From SB11 sp943370295 (GTDB lineage Bacteria > Bacteroidota > Bacteroidia > UBA8524): a stretch of 64,000 bases of DNA. Where the stretch lies: assembly GCA_943370295.1 (NCBI GenBank), contig CALRQL020000007.1, forward strand, positions 1 through 64,000, written 5' to 3'. Position numbers and translations under genes: made by a program. Position 1 is the first letter of the stretch. Every line of letters begins with the position of its first letter. Shown here piece by piece: positions 55,018-62,324 of this stretch. The notes beneath the pieces were generated by a model. That model searched no databases. It was not told the DNA's origin and was given only the letters and a program-made list of their open reading frames with translations.

Positions 55018-55767
55018 TTACTCTTTGCGTAGAATTTTTATTGGTAGCATAATGCTGACATCAACCTTGTGGCCGTTTATTGAGCCGGGTTCCCATTTTG
55101 GCATTTCATTTAAGACTTTTATTATCAAAACGTTGAATGAGCTGTCAAGTCCGTTTTTAATTATCTTAGGCTCAGTTATGGCTCCTTCCTTGTTTACAAT
55201 AGCTTTTACAAGGACTTTCCGCGGGAATGAATCGTTATATTTATCATAATCCACGTTTACTAACTTTTCACTAAGATATGCCTTAAGCGCACTATCCCCG
55301 CCGGGGTACTGGGGCATTGGATCAGTAATTAAAATATCATTATCAAGGGAAACTTCGCCTATAAGATGGTCTGAAAAATTTAGTGTCGGAGGCGGGCTAT
55401 CAACAGCGGCTATACTGTTAGTGTTTTCGATGGAAAACTCAGCGTGAGTTTTCTCACCCGTAAAACCTGTTAAAAGCAGCCCGAACGAAAGCAATAATGC
55501 CAGCAATAACGTTTGGAAATAATTATACCGTCGGTGTATTGTTGAGGCAGGGATGTGGATAGTTATTTCAGGCAGTTGGGGTTGTTTTCTTATGCGTCCG
55601 CAGATATTCTCATTTTTATGGTTTGCGAAGTAATTAAGTACCTCGTTATCGCTCATTCGGGTAAAATCAACCACTGTTTTGCTACATAAACTGCAAAAAC
55701 GGCCTTGTTCAGTAGGGGACATTTTATCCCAGTTTTCGTGGCAGGGGGTAGGTATGTGATAACGCAT
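55018..55767 (-). CDS. TonB-like C-terminal domain protein with Cys-rich cytoplasmic head
   Basis: 249 residues from ATG 55767. The longer open frame to 55833 would overlap the upstream gene and is not supported by family likeness. The head (1-60) has PTPCHENWDKMSPTEQGRFC, then SLCSKTVVDFTRMSDNE and ENICGRIR, a Cys pattern (C, CxxC, C) suited to metal binding. One transmembrane helix (about 83-103) follows, then a TonB_C-like domain (about 150-249; PQYPGGDSALKAYLSEKLV, VLVKAIVNKEGAITEPKIIK, WEPGSINGHKV). TonB_C domains touch outer-membrane transporters. The pairing of a cytoplasmic Cys head with TonB_C recurs in Bacteroidota. Confidence 0.85.
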   Translation of the reverse strand: MRYHIPTPCHENWDKMSPTEQGRFCSLCSKTVVDFTRMSDNEVLNYFANHKNENICGRIRKQPQLPEITIHIPASTIHRRYNYFQTLLLALLLSFGLLLTGFTGEKTHAEFSIENTNSIAAVDSPPPTLNFSDHLIGEVSLDNDILITDPMPQYPGGDSALKAYLSEKLVNVDYDKYNDSFPRKVLVKAIVNKEGAITEPKIIKNGLDSSFNVLIIKVLNEMPKWEPGSINGHKVDVSIMLPIKILRKE

Positions 55768-55807
55768 ATTGTTGAAACGAACTTTTTGCCCGTAAAGTTT
55801 AAGCCGC

Positions 55808-56056
55808 TCAATTTTGTGATGCCCGTGCCTCACGCACCCATTTCAAATACCCGCGAGAGTTCATCAGTAAAAATACAAAATTACCTATGGCAATGGCATA
55901 GCTGCCCGTTAGATACCCCACATACACCCACAACGCATTGGAGATGATAAATGACACAAAGCCCCATTTGTTGCGGTTGCCCAATAAATACACCGCATAC
56001 AAGCTAAGAGCCATTGCTACCCAATCAATCCCGTAAAACCGCAATAAGTCTTCCAT
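55808..56056 (-). CDS. small three-helix membrane protein, PnuC-like
   Basis: 82 residues with three hydrophobic helices. VYLLGNRNKWGFVSFIISNA, LWVYVGYLTGSYAIAIGNFV and LMNSRGYLKW resemble one half of the PnuC nicotinamide-riboside transporter, which has two three-helix bundles. A half-size version would need to dimerise, as SemiSWEETs do. Substrate is not known. The TonB-like gene begins 40 bases downstream. Confidence 0.78.
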   Translation of the reverse strand: MEDLLRFYGIDWVAMALSLYAVYLLGNRNKWGFVSFIISNALWVYVGYLTGSYAIAIGNFVFLLMNSRGYLKWVREARASQN

Positions 56057-56149
56057 GAGGGCAAAAATAAGGATGCGGGCTACATCTGTGGTTAAGTATA
56101 TTTTTTCCCTTTGTCAATTAACCCTTGTTAGCTTATTTTGCCCATTGAT

Positions 56150-57781
56150 ATGTCTGACTTAGAATTTAACAAGAACGAAGACGCGATGCGTCTTTTGGTG
56201 GATAAACTAAAGTATGAATTTAGCAAAATAAGCAAAGGCGGCGGCGATAAAGCTGCGGCCAAGCAAAAAGAAAAAGGCAAAATGCTGGCTCGCGAGCGCA
56301 TTGCCTATTTGCTGGATAAAGACAGCCCGTTTATGGAAATAGGGGCTTTTGCTGCCTATGATATGTACGAAGAATATGGTGGTTGCCCCAGTGCAGGCGT
56401 TGTGTGCGGTGTGGGGTATATACAAGGACGCCAGTGCATGGTGGTGGCTAACGATGCCACTGTGAAAGCCGGTGCATGGTTTCCGATGGCTGGCAAAAAG
56501 AATTTGCGTGCCCAAGAGATTGCCATGGAAAACCGCTTGCCCATTATTTACTTGGTAGATAGCGCGGGCGTTTTCTTACCCATGCAAGACGAGATTTTCC
56601 CTGATAAAGAGCATTTCGGGCGTATTTTCCGTAACAATGCCATTATGAGCAGCATGGGAATTACCCAAATATCGGCCATCATGGGCAGTTGCGTTGCGGG
56701 CGGCGCTTACCTGCCTATTATGAGCGACGAAGCCATGATTGTTGACAAAACAGGCTCGATATTCTTAGCAGGTTCATACCTTGTAAAAGCAGCCATTGGC
56801 GAAGATATTGATAACGAAACATTGGGCGGTGCAACTACCCATTGCGAAATCTCAGGCGTTACGGACTATAAATTCCCCGATGATAAGAGTTGCTTAGACC
56901 GCATCAGAGGGATTATGGGTAAAATCGGTCATTTTGAAACCGCAGGGTTCGACCGTATTAAACCCGTGAAGCCTGCCAAAGACCCCCATGAAATTTTAGG
57001 CATTATGCCTGCCGACCGCACCAAACAGTACGATACCCTTGAGTTGATTGAACGTTTGGTAGATAACAGCGAGTTTGACCAATACAAAGAGCTTTACGGT
57101 AAAACCATTTTGTGCGGTTACGCCCGTATTGATGGTTGGGCTGTGGGCATTGTGGCCAACAACCGCAAATTGGTAAAAAGCAAAAAAGGCGAAATGCAGT
57201 TTGGCGGGGTCATCTATTCAGACAGTGCAGATAAGGCGGCCCGCTTTATTTTAAACTGTAACCAAAAGAAAATACCCCTTGTGTTTTTGCAGGATGTAAC
57301 GGGCTTTATGGTAGGCTCACGCAGTGAAATGGGCGGTATTATAAAAGACGGAGCCAAGATGGTAAATGCCGTTGCCAACAGTATTGTTCCTAAAATTACC
57401 ATTATCACAGGTAATTCCTACGGTGCCGGCAATTATGCCATGTGCGGAAAGGCATACGACCCCCGCTTTATTTTTGCATGGCCTACGGCTAAAATTGCAG
57501 TAATGGGGGGCGAGCAAGCTGCTAAAACCTTGTTGCAAATACAAACTGCAACACTAAAAGGAAAAGGGGAGGAGATTACCCCCGAAGCCGAAAAAGAGTT
57601 GCTGGATAAAATTACCGACCGCTATGAAGCCCAAACTACGCCGTACTATGCAGCATCAAGGTTGTGGGTGGATAATATTATCAACCCGTTAGAAACACGC
57701 CAGCACATCTCAATGAGTATTGAGGCTGCCAACCACAGCCCCATTACCAAGCAATTTAACCCCGGTGTGATACAAACCTGA
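56150..57781 (+). CDS. acyl-CoA carboxylase carboxyltransferase (beta) subunit, methylcrotonyl-CoA-carboxylase-like
   Basis: 543 residues from ATG 56150 (a TTG four codons earlier is also open). Both crotonase-like halves are present: KMLARERIAYLLDKDSPFME, LVDSAGVFLPMQDEIFPDKE, MGSCVAGGAYLPIMSDE in the N-half; DVTGFMVGSRSEMGGIIKDGA and GNSYGAGNYAMCGKAYDPRF in the C-half. The LPMQDEIFPDKEHFGRIF block is closer to 3-methylcrotonyl-CoA carboxylase than to propionyl-CoA carboxylase, which suggests leucine breakdown. The biotin-carrying alpha subunit is not in the window. Its stop overlaps the next gene by one base. Confidence 0.9.
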   Translation: MSDLEFNKNEDAMRLLVDKLKYEFSKISKGGGDKAAAKQKEKGKMLARERIAYLLDKDSPFMEIGAFAAYDMYEEYGGCPSAGVVCGVGYIQGRQCMVVANDATVKAGAWFPMAGKKNLRAQEIAMENRLPIIYLVDSAGVFLPMQDEIFPDKEHFGRIFRNNAIMSSMGITQISAIMGSCVAGGAYLPIMSDEAMIVDKTGSIFLAGSYLVKAAIGEDIDNETLGGATTHCEISGVTDYKFPDDKSCLDRIRGIMGKIGHFETAGFDRIKPVKPAKDPHEILGIMPADRTKQYDTLELIERLVDNSEFDQYKELYGKTILCGYARIDGWAVGIVANNRKLVKSKKGEMQFGGVIYSDSADKAARFILNCNQKKIPLVFLQDVTGFMVGSRSEMGGIIKDGAKMVNAVANSIVPKITIITGNSYGAGNYAMCGKAYDPRFIFAWPTAKIAVMGGEQAAKTLLQIQTATLKGKGEEITPEAEKELLDKITDRYEAQTTPYYAASRLWVDNIINPLETRQHISMSIEAANHSPITKQFNPGVIQT

Positions 57782-58428
57782 TGCAACACAAGTATCCATA
57801 CCTGATTGTTGAAGGGAATATTGGTGCAGGAAAAACCAGCCTGAGCAAAAAACTTGCGGCTGATTTTGATTGTCGCCTGATGCTGGAGCAGTTTGAAGAC
57901 AACTCATTTCTGCCCAAATTTTATAACGATTCACGCAGGTTTGCTTTCCCGTTAGAGTTAAGTTTTTTGGCAGCGCGTTTCACGCAGTTAAAAGATATTA
58001 TTACCAACCAAAGCGAGATTTTCAGTAATCCTTCCATTATATCCGATTACAGCTTTTTTAAGAACTTGGTGTTTGCAAGGGTTACCCTTGAAGACGACGA
58101 GTTTCAGTTGTTTTATAAACTGTATGAGATTATACAGCCCCAGCTGCCCCGTCCTGATTTGATTGTGTACATACACCGTCCCGTAGGGCAACTGATTGCC
58201 AATATCAGCAAGCGGGGGCGCAGTTACGAGCAAGACATCCGTCCCTCTTACCTTGAAAAAATAGAAGCAGGGTATTTTGAGTTTTTTAAGCAGATGCCCA
58301 AGCAAAAAGTGGTGGTGATAGATGCCAAAAATCTTGATTTTGTGAACGATGCCGATGATTACGAACGTTTGAAAGACGTTTTGTTTACTACTGAATTTGC
58401 TGAGGGTATTTACCGCCCAGTGATATAG
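57781..58428 (+). CDS. deoxynucleoside kinase
   Basis: A 215-residue kinase of the dNK/dGK-dCK family, which salvages deoxynucleosides with ATP. P-loop GNIGAGKT (12-19), EQFEDNSFLPKFY, the SDYSFFKNLVFA (DRS-type) motif, YIHRPVGQLIANISKRGRSYEQ with the lid arginines, and YLEKIEAGY are seen. It begins on the last base of the carboxyltransferase stop codon and is followed 3 bases later by the WbqC-like gene. Confidence 0.92.
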   Translation: MQHKYPYLIVEGNIGAGKTSLSKKLAADFDCRLMLEQFEDNSFLPKFYNDSRRFAFPLELSFLAARFTQLKDIITNQSEIFSNPSIISDYSFFKNLVFARVTLEDDEFQLFYKLYEIIQPQLPRPDLIVYIHRPVGQLIANISKRGRSYEQDIRPSYLEKIEAGYFEFFKQMPKQKVVVIDAKNLDFVNDADDYERLKDVLFTTEFAEGIYRPVI

Positions 58429-58431
58429 CCT

Positions 58432-59040
58432 ATGGGTACACCTGTTTTAATAGAATTGCACTATTTGCCAAGCATAGCGTATATAAAAGCCATAGCGGGC
58501 AATGCTGTGCTTTTTGAAGCCCACGAGCATTTTATCAAACAAACCTACCGCAACCGTTGCCGCATTGCAGGGGCTAACGGGGTGTTGGATTTGATAGTGC
58601 CTGTAAAGAAAAAATCGGCCAAAGTACCCGTAAAAGAATTGGAGATAATGTATGCCGAAAAGTGGCAGCATACCCATTTTATGGCCGTGCATTCAGCCTA
58701 CCGCTCCTCGCCGTATTATGATTATTTTGAAGACGACATCCATCGGTTGTTTTTCACCCAACACAAGTATTTGCTGGATTACAACCTGATGTGGCTGGAG
58801 TGGGTGGTAAAAACACTCAAAACTACCCTCAATCATTCATTTACTACCGAATATACTGTGCAAGCAGGAGAGGGGGTAAACGATTTACGCAATACCATTA
58901 GCCCGAAAATAGAAACGGAATTTGTACACCCACGCTACACGCAGGTGTTTGAAGAAAAGCAAGGTTTTATATCCAACCTAAGTATTTTAGATTGGATATG
59001 TAACGATTTGCAAGGGGCAAGAAGCTTTTACGCCTCTTGA
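58432..59040 (+). CDS. WbqC-like family protein
   Basis: 202 residues. LIELHYLPSIAYIKAIAGNA, the FIKQTYRNRCRIAGANGVLDL stretch, and HFMAVHSAYRSSPYYDYFEDD match the WbqC-like family, which occurs near O-antigen genes in some species and in ordinary chromosomal places in Bacteroidota. Its biochemical role is unsettled. The last 13 bases overlap the 3' end of accA on the other strand. Confidence 0.88.
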   Translation: MGTPVLIELHYLPSIAYIKAIAGNAVLFEAHEHFIKQTYRNRCRIAGANGVLDLIVPVKKKSAKVPVKELEIMYAEKWQHTHFMAVHSAYRSSPYYDYFEDDIHRLFFTQHKYLLDYNLMWLEWVVKTLKTTLNHSFTTEYTVQAGEGVNDLRNTISPKIETEFVHPRYTQVFEEKQGFISNLSILDWICNDLQGARSFYAS

Positions 59041-59984
59041 TACACGCCCATTTTAGAAAACTTCTCTACTCTAAAATTAATCAAATCTTCTGTTGAGTAG
59101 CCGCTAAGCTCTTTCAGCAAGCGTTTAATTTCTGTTTTAAGCGTCTTATACATCGCTTGTGGGTCGTTGTGGGCACCACCAATCGGTTCTTTAATGATAC
59201 CGTCAATCAGGCCTTGCTCCAACATATCCGTAGCGGTTAGTTTCAACGCCTCGGCAGCCCTTTCTTTATAATCCCAGCTGCGCCATAAGATAGACGAGCA
59301 TGATTCGGGAGAAATCACTGAATACCAAGTGTATTCAAGCATCATCACCTTATCACCGATACCAATACCCAGCGCACCACCCGAGGCACCTTCACCAATC
59401 ACTATACAAATTACGGGTACTTTAAGCACGCTCATTTCAAGTAGGTTGCGGGCAATTGCTTCGCCTTGGCCACGTTCTTCTGCCTCCAAACCGGGCGAAG
59501 CACCGGGAGTGTCAATCAGCGTGATAATGGGCTTATTGAATTTTTCAGCCAGCTTCATCAGGCGCAATGCTTTGCGGTAGCCTTCAGGGTTGGCCATACC
59601 AAAGTTGCGCAACTGGCGTTGCTTGGTATTACGTCCTTTCTGGTGGCCGATAATCATCACACTTTTACCGTCAATACTGGCCAAACCGCCCACCATCGCC
59701 TTATCATCTTTCACATTGCGGTCGCCATGCAACTCTATAAACTCATCACAAATATTTTCTATATAATCCAGCGTATAAGGCCTGTCGGGGTGACGTGATA
59801 TCTGCACCTTTTGCCAGCCTGTAAGGTTGCTGTATAATTTCTTTTTGGTTTCAAGTATTTCGGCTTCCAGCTTCTTTATGCTGTCAGTAACATCCACCTT
59901 ACCTTTTGCCTGCACTTGTTGCATTTTCTCCAACTGTTCTTCCAGTTCGGCAATAGGTTTTTCAAAATCCATCAGTTGTGCCAT
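59028..59984 (-). CDS. accA: acetyl-CoA carboxylase carboxyltransferase subunit alpha
   Basis: 318 residues from ATG 59984, in line with the usual length of about 317; the frame is open nine codons further. It transfers CO2 from biotin to acetyl-CoA, the first step of fatty acid synthesis. RHPDRPYTLDYIENICDEFI, GDRNVKDDKAMVGGLA, PGASPGLEAEERGQGEAIA and GEGASGGALGIGIGDKVMML are canonical. The 3' end overlaps the convergent WbqC-like gene by 13 bases. Confidence 0.96.
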   Translation of the reverse strand: MAQLMDFEKPIAELEEQLEKMQQVQAKGKVDVTDSIKKLEAEILETKKKLYSNLTGWQKVQISRHPDRPYTLDYIENICDEFIELHGDRNVKDDKAMVGGLASIDGKSVMIIGHQKGRNTKQRQLRNFGMANPEGYRKALRLMKLAEKFNKPIITLIDTPGASPGLEAEERGQGEAIARNLLEMSVLKVPVICIVIGEGASGGALGIGIGDKVMMLEYTWYSVISPESCSSILWRSWDYKERAAEALKLTATDMLEQGLIDGIIKEPIGGAHNDPQAMYKTLKTEIKRLLKELSGYSTEDLINFRVEKFSKMGVYQEA

Positions 59985-60106
59985 ACTTACTTCATTTTTT
60001 TGAACCTGCAAAGTAAACCAATTTTCAAATTAGGTACACTATGCCCATTGCCTAAATAAATAAGATGTTGAAAATTAATCAAATCAGTAAATTTTTTAAA
60101 AAAGTA

Positions 60107-60136
60107 TTGACAAAACGCAGCGTATAGCTATATTTG
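60107..60136 (+). promoter_or_regulatory. promoter of tRNA-Asp
   Basis: TTGACA (60107-60112), 16 bases, TATATTTG (60129-60136). The -7 matches TAnnTTTG exactly and lies 21 bases before the tRNA. Confidence 0.8.
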
Positions 60137-60156
60137 CACTCCCTTTTCGAAACCAC

Positions 60157-60230
60157 GGTCTGGTAGTTCAGCTGGTTAGAATACGTGCCTGTCACGCACG
60201 GGGTCGCGGGTTCGAGTCCCGTCCAGACCG
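60157..60230 (+). tRNA. tRNA-Asp (GTC)
   Basis: A 74-base cloverleaf: acceptor GGTCTGG/CCAGACC, discriminator G, D arm GTTCAGCTGGTTAGAAT, anticodon stem CGTGC/GCACG with anticodon GTC at 60191-60193, T arm GCGGGTTCGAGTCCCGT. CCA is not encoded (CAA follows). Confidence 0.97.
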
Positions 60231-60240
60231 CAAAAAAAAC

Positions 60241-60272
60241 AAAAAAGCCCTTTCAATGCGAGGGCTTTTTTG
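60241..60272. terminator. bidirectional terminator after tRNA-Asp
   Basis: GCCCT/AGGGC stem flanked by AAAAAA and TTTTTT, placed 10 bases after the tRNA and 19 bases before the convergent lipoprotein stop. Confidence 0.88.
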
Positions 60273-60290
60273 TTTGTATTCGGGTGATGA

Positions 60291-61352
60291 CTACCAGTTC
60301 TGGCAAATTGTGTTTCCGCTGCACATAGGTGCTACGCATATCTGTAAATCCGACGCACATACCGACATCCAGTTCATATTTGCATAAACGGGGTACACAT
60401 GTTCCCAACTTGATTGACTGTAAATGAAGGCCATATTGAAGTACTGTCCGTTAAAATTACCGCCAACTTGTGAGCCCCTCGATTCTTTATACCAACGACC
60501 CAAAAAGCCACGCTTGTGTTGCTGTACAATAATGTGGGTGGCAGTGTATTTTTCGCCCCGTAATCCATACTGGCAATATGTCTTCATCCACATTTTAGCC
60601 CTTTTTTGGGCAGGTGAGCCGCAGGTAATTTCGCCGAGGTAATAGGTTTGGCCGCACGATACACAAAGTGTTCCGGTTGTTTTTAATGCGGTACGGTTAA
60701 ATTTCACAATGGCATACTCATCTTCCTGCTCAGCACTTTGTGCCGCATAAGTAGGAATTAAGCTTTCATCCGCTTGGCCTACCATTACATCAACATCGTA
60801 GTTAGAATAGTAAATATTCCCCCCAATTTTGGCTTTGTGCGAGCCGTTTAATAACTTAGCACAAAAAGGTGCTTGCGCGTTCACGTGCCAAGCATCCAAA
60901 TCCCCATCGTACACCAATGAGTTACTGTGGGTGGTGTAATAGGCATCCATGTCAGAATCCTCAAGGTCTTCGGGCATATTTTCTATAGCACTTTTGTATT
61001 GGTCATACAACGAGTTAGTAAACCCGATATTCTGAAACCAGATGTGTGCCGTACTGTCACCCAAGCTATCCAATGCCATTGCAGTGGTAAAAAAATGGCT
61101 CAGGTTATTGAATATCAGCTTATCACCGTCATATTCAACATCGTCCAGTGCTTCCTGATAATTTGCCATTGAGTACGCCGTTTCATCTTCGTCGGGCACC
61201 AAATTGGCTTGCGGTAACGGTTCAGTAACGGATGGGTTAGATACAGGGTTGTCTTTTTTACAGCCTGTCATAAGTACTCCTGAAAAAACCACGACTACAA
61301 TTAATAGAATGAGATGGGAAAGACGTTTCCCTGCAATTAGATGAGTGTTCAT
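60291..61352 (-). CDS. Cys-rich lipoprotein of unknown function
   Basis: 353 residues. The signal segment ends in the lipobox LMTGC (Cys31), followed by KKDNP. The acidic N-terminal half (about 45-170) is helical. The C-terminal half is Cys-rich: TLCVSCGQ, ITCGS, YCQYGL, then SVCASDLQICVAPMCSGN and ICQNW at the end, which suggests several disulfides. GEKYTATHIIVQQHKRGFLG lies between. It does not match a family I know. It is a single-gene unit upstream of the tRNA terminator. Confidence 0.75.
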   Translation of the reverse strand: MNTHLIAGKRLSHLILLIVVVVFSGVLMTGCKKDNPVSNPSVTEPLPQANLVPDEDETAYSMANYQEALDDVEYDGDKLIFNNLSHFFTTAMALDSLGDSTAHIWFQNIGFTNSLYDQYKSAIENMPEDLEDSDMDAYYTTHSNSLVYDGDLDAWHVNAQAPFCAKLLNGSHKAKIGGNIYYSNYDVDVMVGQADESLIPTYAAQSAEQEDEYAIVKFNRTALKTTGTLCVSCGQTYYLGEITCGSPAQKRAKMWMKTYCQYGLRGEKYTATHIIVQQHKRGFLGRWYKESRGSQVGGNFNGQYFNMAFIYSQSSWEHVYPVYANMNWMSVCASDLQICVAPMCSGNTICQNW

Positions 61353-61557
61353 TGTTTGAATTTTGTTTAATAATTACCTACTCTGTTTCCCGCTTTTCGG
61401 CATACGCGCTTGATTAATATCAAATTTACCACGTTTAATAGTCGCCGTAAAGCACCAATGATTAAGCGCAAGCAATGACAGAGTAAGTGCCGTAAAAACG
61501 GTGGAATTGATTTTCTTACTTACGCAATGAACTCAATTGAAAGACAATAAATCAATG

Positions 61558-61914
61558 TTAATATTCTTGTAACAGAACATCGCTGGGTATGTGCAGGCTA
61601 TTATGCAGCTTACGTATCATTTCGAGCGTTAGCTTTCTTTTTTTATTCAAAATTTCACTCACACGGCCTTTATATCCTATTATATTCTCCAAATCTTTTT
61701 GTTTATAGCCCAATTGTTCCATCCTGAATTTAATGGCCTCAATAGGGTCAGGAGCTGCAATGGGGTACATTTCATTTTCATATTTTTCAATCAAAAGTGA
61801 GAGAACTTCCAATTCGTCGCCTTCTTTGGTGTTAAGTTTAGCATCAAATATTTTTTCCAAACGTGCCAACGCTGTTTGGTAATCCTCTTCGGTTTTTATC
61901 AATTTTATATTCAT
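61558..61914 (-). CDS. higA: HigA-type antitoxin (XRE helix-turn-helix)
   Basis: 118 residues. The N-terminal half contains EEDYQTALARLEKIFDAK and DELEVLSLLIEKYENE. The C-terminal half is an HTH (RMEQLGYKQKDLENIIGYKG, RVSEILNKKRKLTLEMIRKL). It binds and neutralises the HigB toxin and represses the operon. It follows higB by 24 bases, the usual order for this family. Confidence 0.92.
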   Translation of the reverse strand: MNIKLIKTEEDYQTALARLEKIFDAKLNTKEGDELEVLSLLIEKYENEMYPIAAPDPIEAIKFRMEQLGYKQKDLENIIGYKGRVSEILNKKRKLTLEMIRKLHNSLHIPSDVLLQEY

Positions 61915-61938
61915 TTTTCAATATTTCTTAAATAAGCC

Positions 61939-62232
61939 TTAAATGAGTGCAGCATCAATTGCATCGTACTCAGCATGAGTGCCAACAAAACGTATCCAAA
62001 CCTGCCCGTAATCGTAGTTTATGCGAACTATCAACCGGTAATTATTCCCTTTAATGTTAAACACCACTCTATTGCCGGCTAAAAAGCTTGCACTGGGGTA
62101 TTCTCTTTTTATATCATTGGGAGTTTTCCAGTTTGCAGCCTCTGCTTCTTGATACCATGCTCTTAATTGTTGTTCACAATCAGCATGTCGTTCCCAAAAC
62201 TCACGCAGTGTTTTCTTGGCTATTACTCTCAC
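61939..62232 (-). CDS. higB: HigB-type mRNA interferase toxin
   Basis: A 97-residue RelE-fold toxin of the HigB_toxin group. MRVIAKKTLREFWERHADCE, DIKREYPSASFLAGNRVVFN and the GNNYRLIVRINYDYGQVWIR core with FVGTHAEYD are typical; the His/Tyr near the C-terminus belong to the ribosome-dependent cleavage site. It begins 92 bases from the divergent uvrC start. Confidence 0.92.
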   Translation of the reverse strand: MRVIAKKTLREFWERHADCEQQLRAWYQEAEAANWKTPNDIKREYPSASFLAGNRVVFNIKGNNYRLIVRINYDYGQVWIRFVGTHAEYDAIDAALI

Positions 62233-62324
62233 CTAAAATTCTTTATACAAAGATAAAAAAAAGTTCCCGTATTGGGAGTTTTTATTTCAAATCAACTCAA
62301 CCCGCTATTTCCTAACTTTGCGCT

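Noticed and set aside
56150..57781. Propionyl-CoA carboxylase beta subunit
   Set aside because: Motifs are compatible with the wider family, but the LPMQDEIFPDKEHFGRIF block favours the methylcrotonyl-CoA type; certainty is moderate.
61558..62232. HigBA pair as a possible new defence island
   Set aside because: Both proteins match the ordinary HigB/HigA family and order, and no further defence genes adjoin them.
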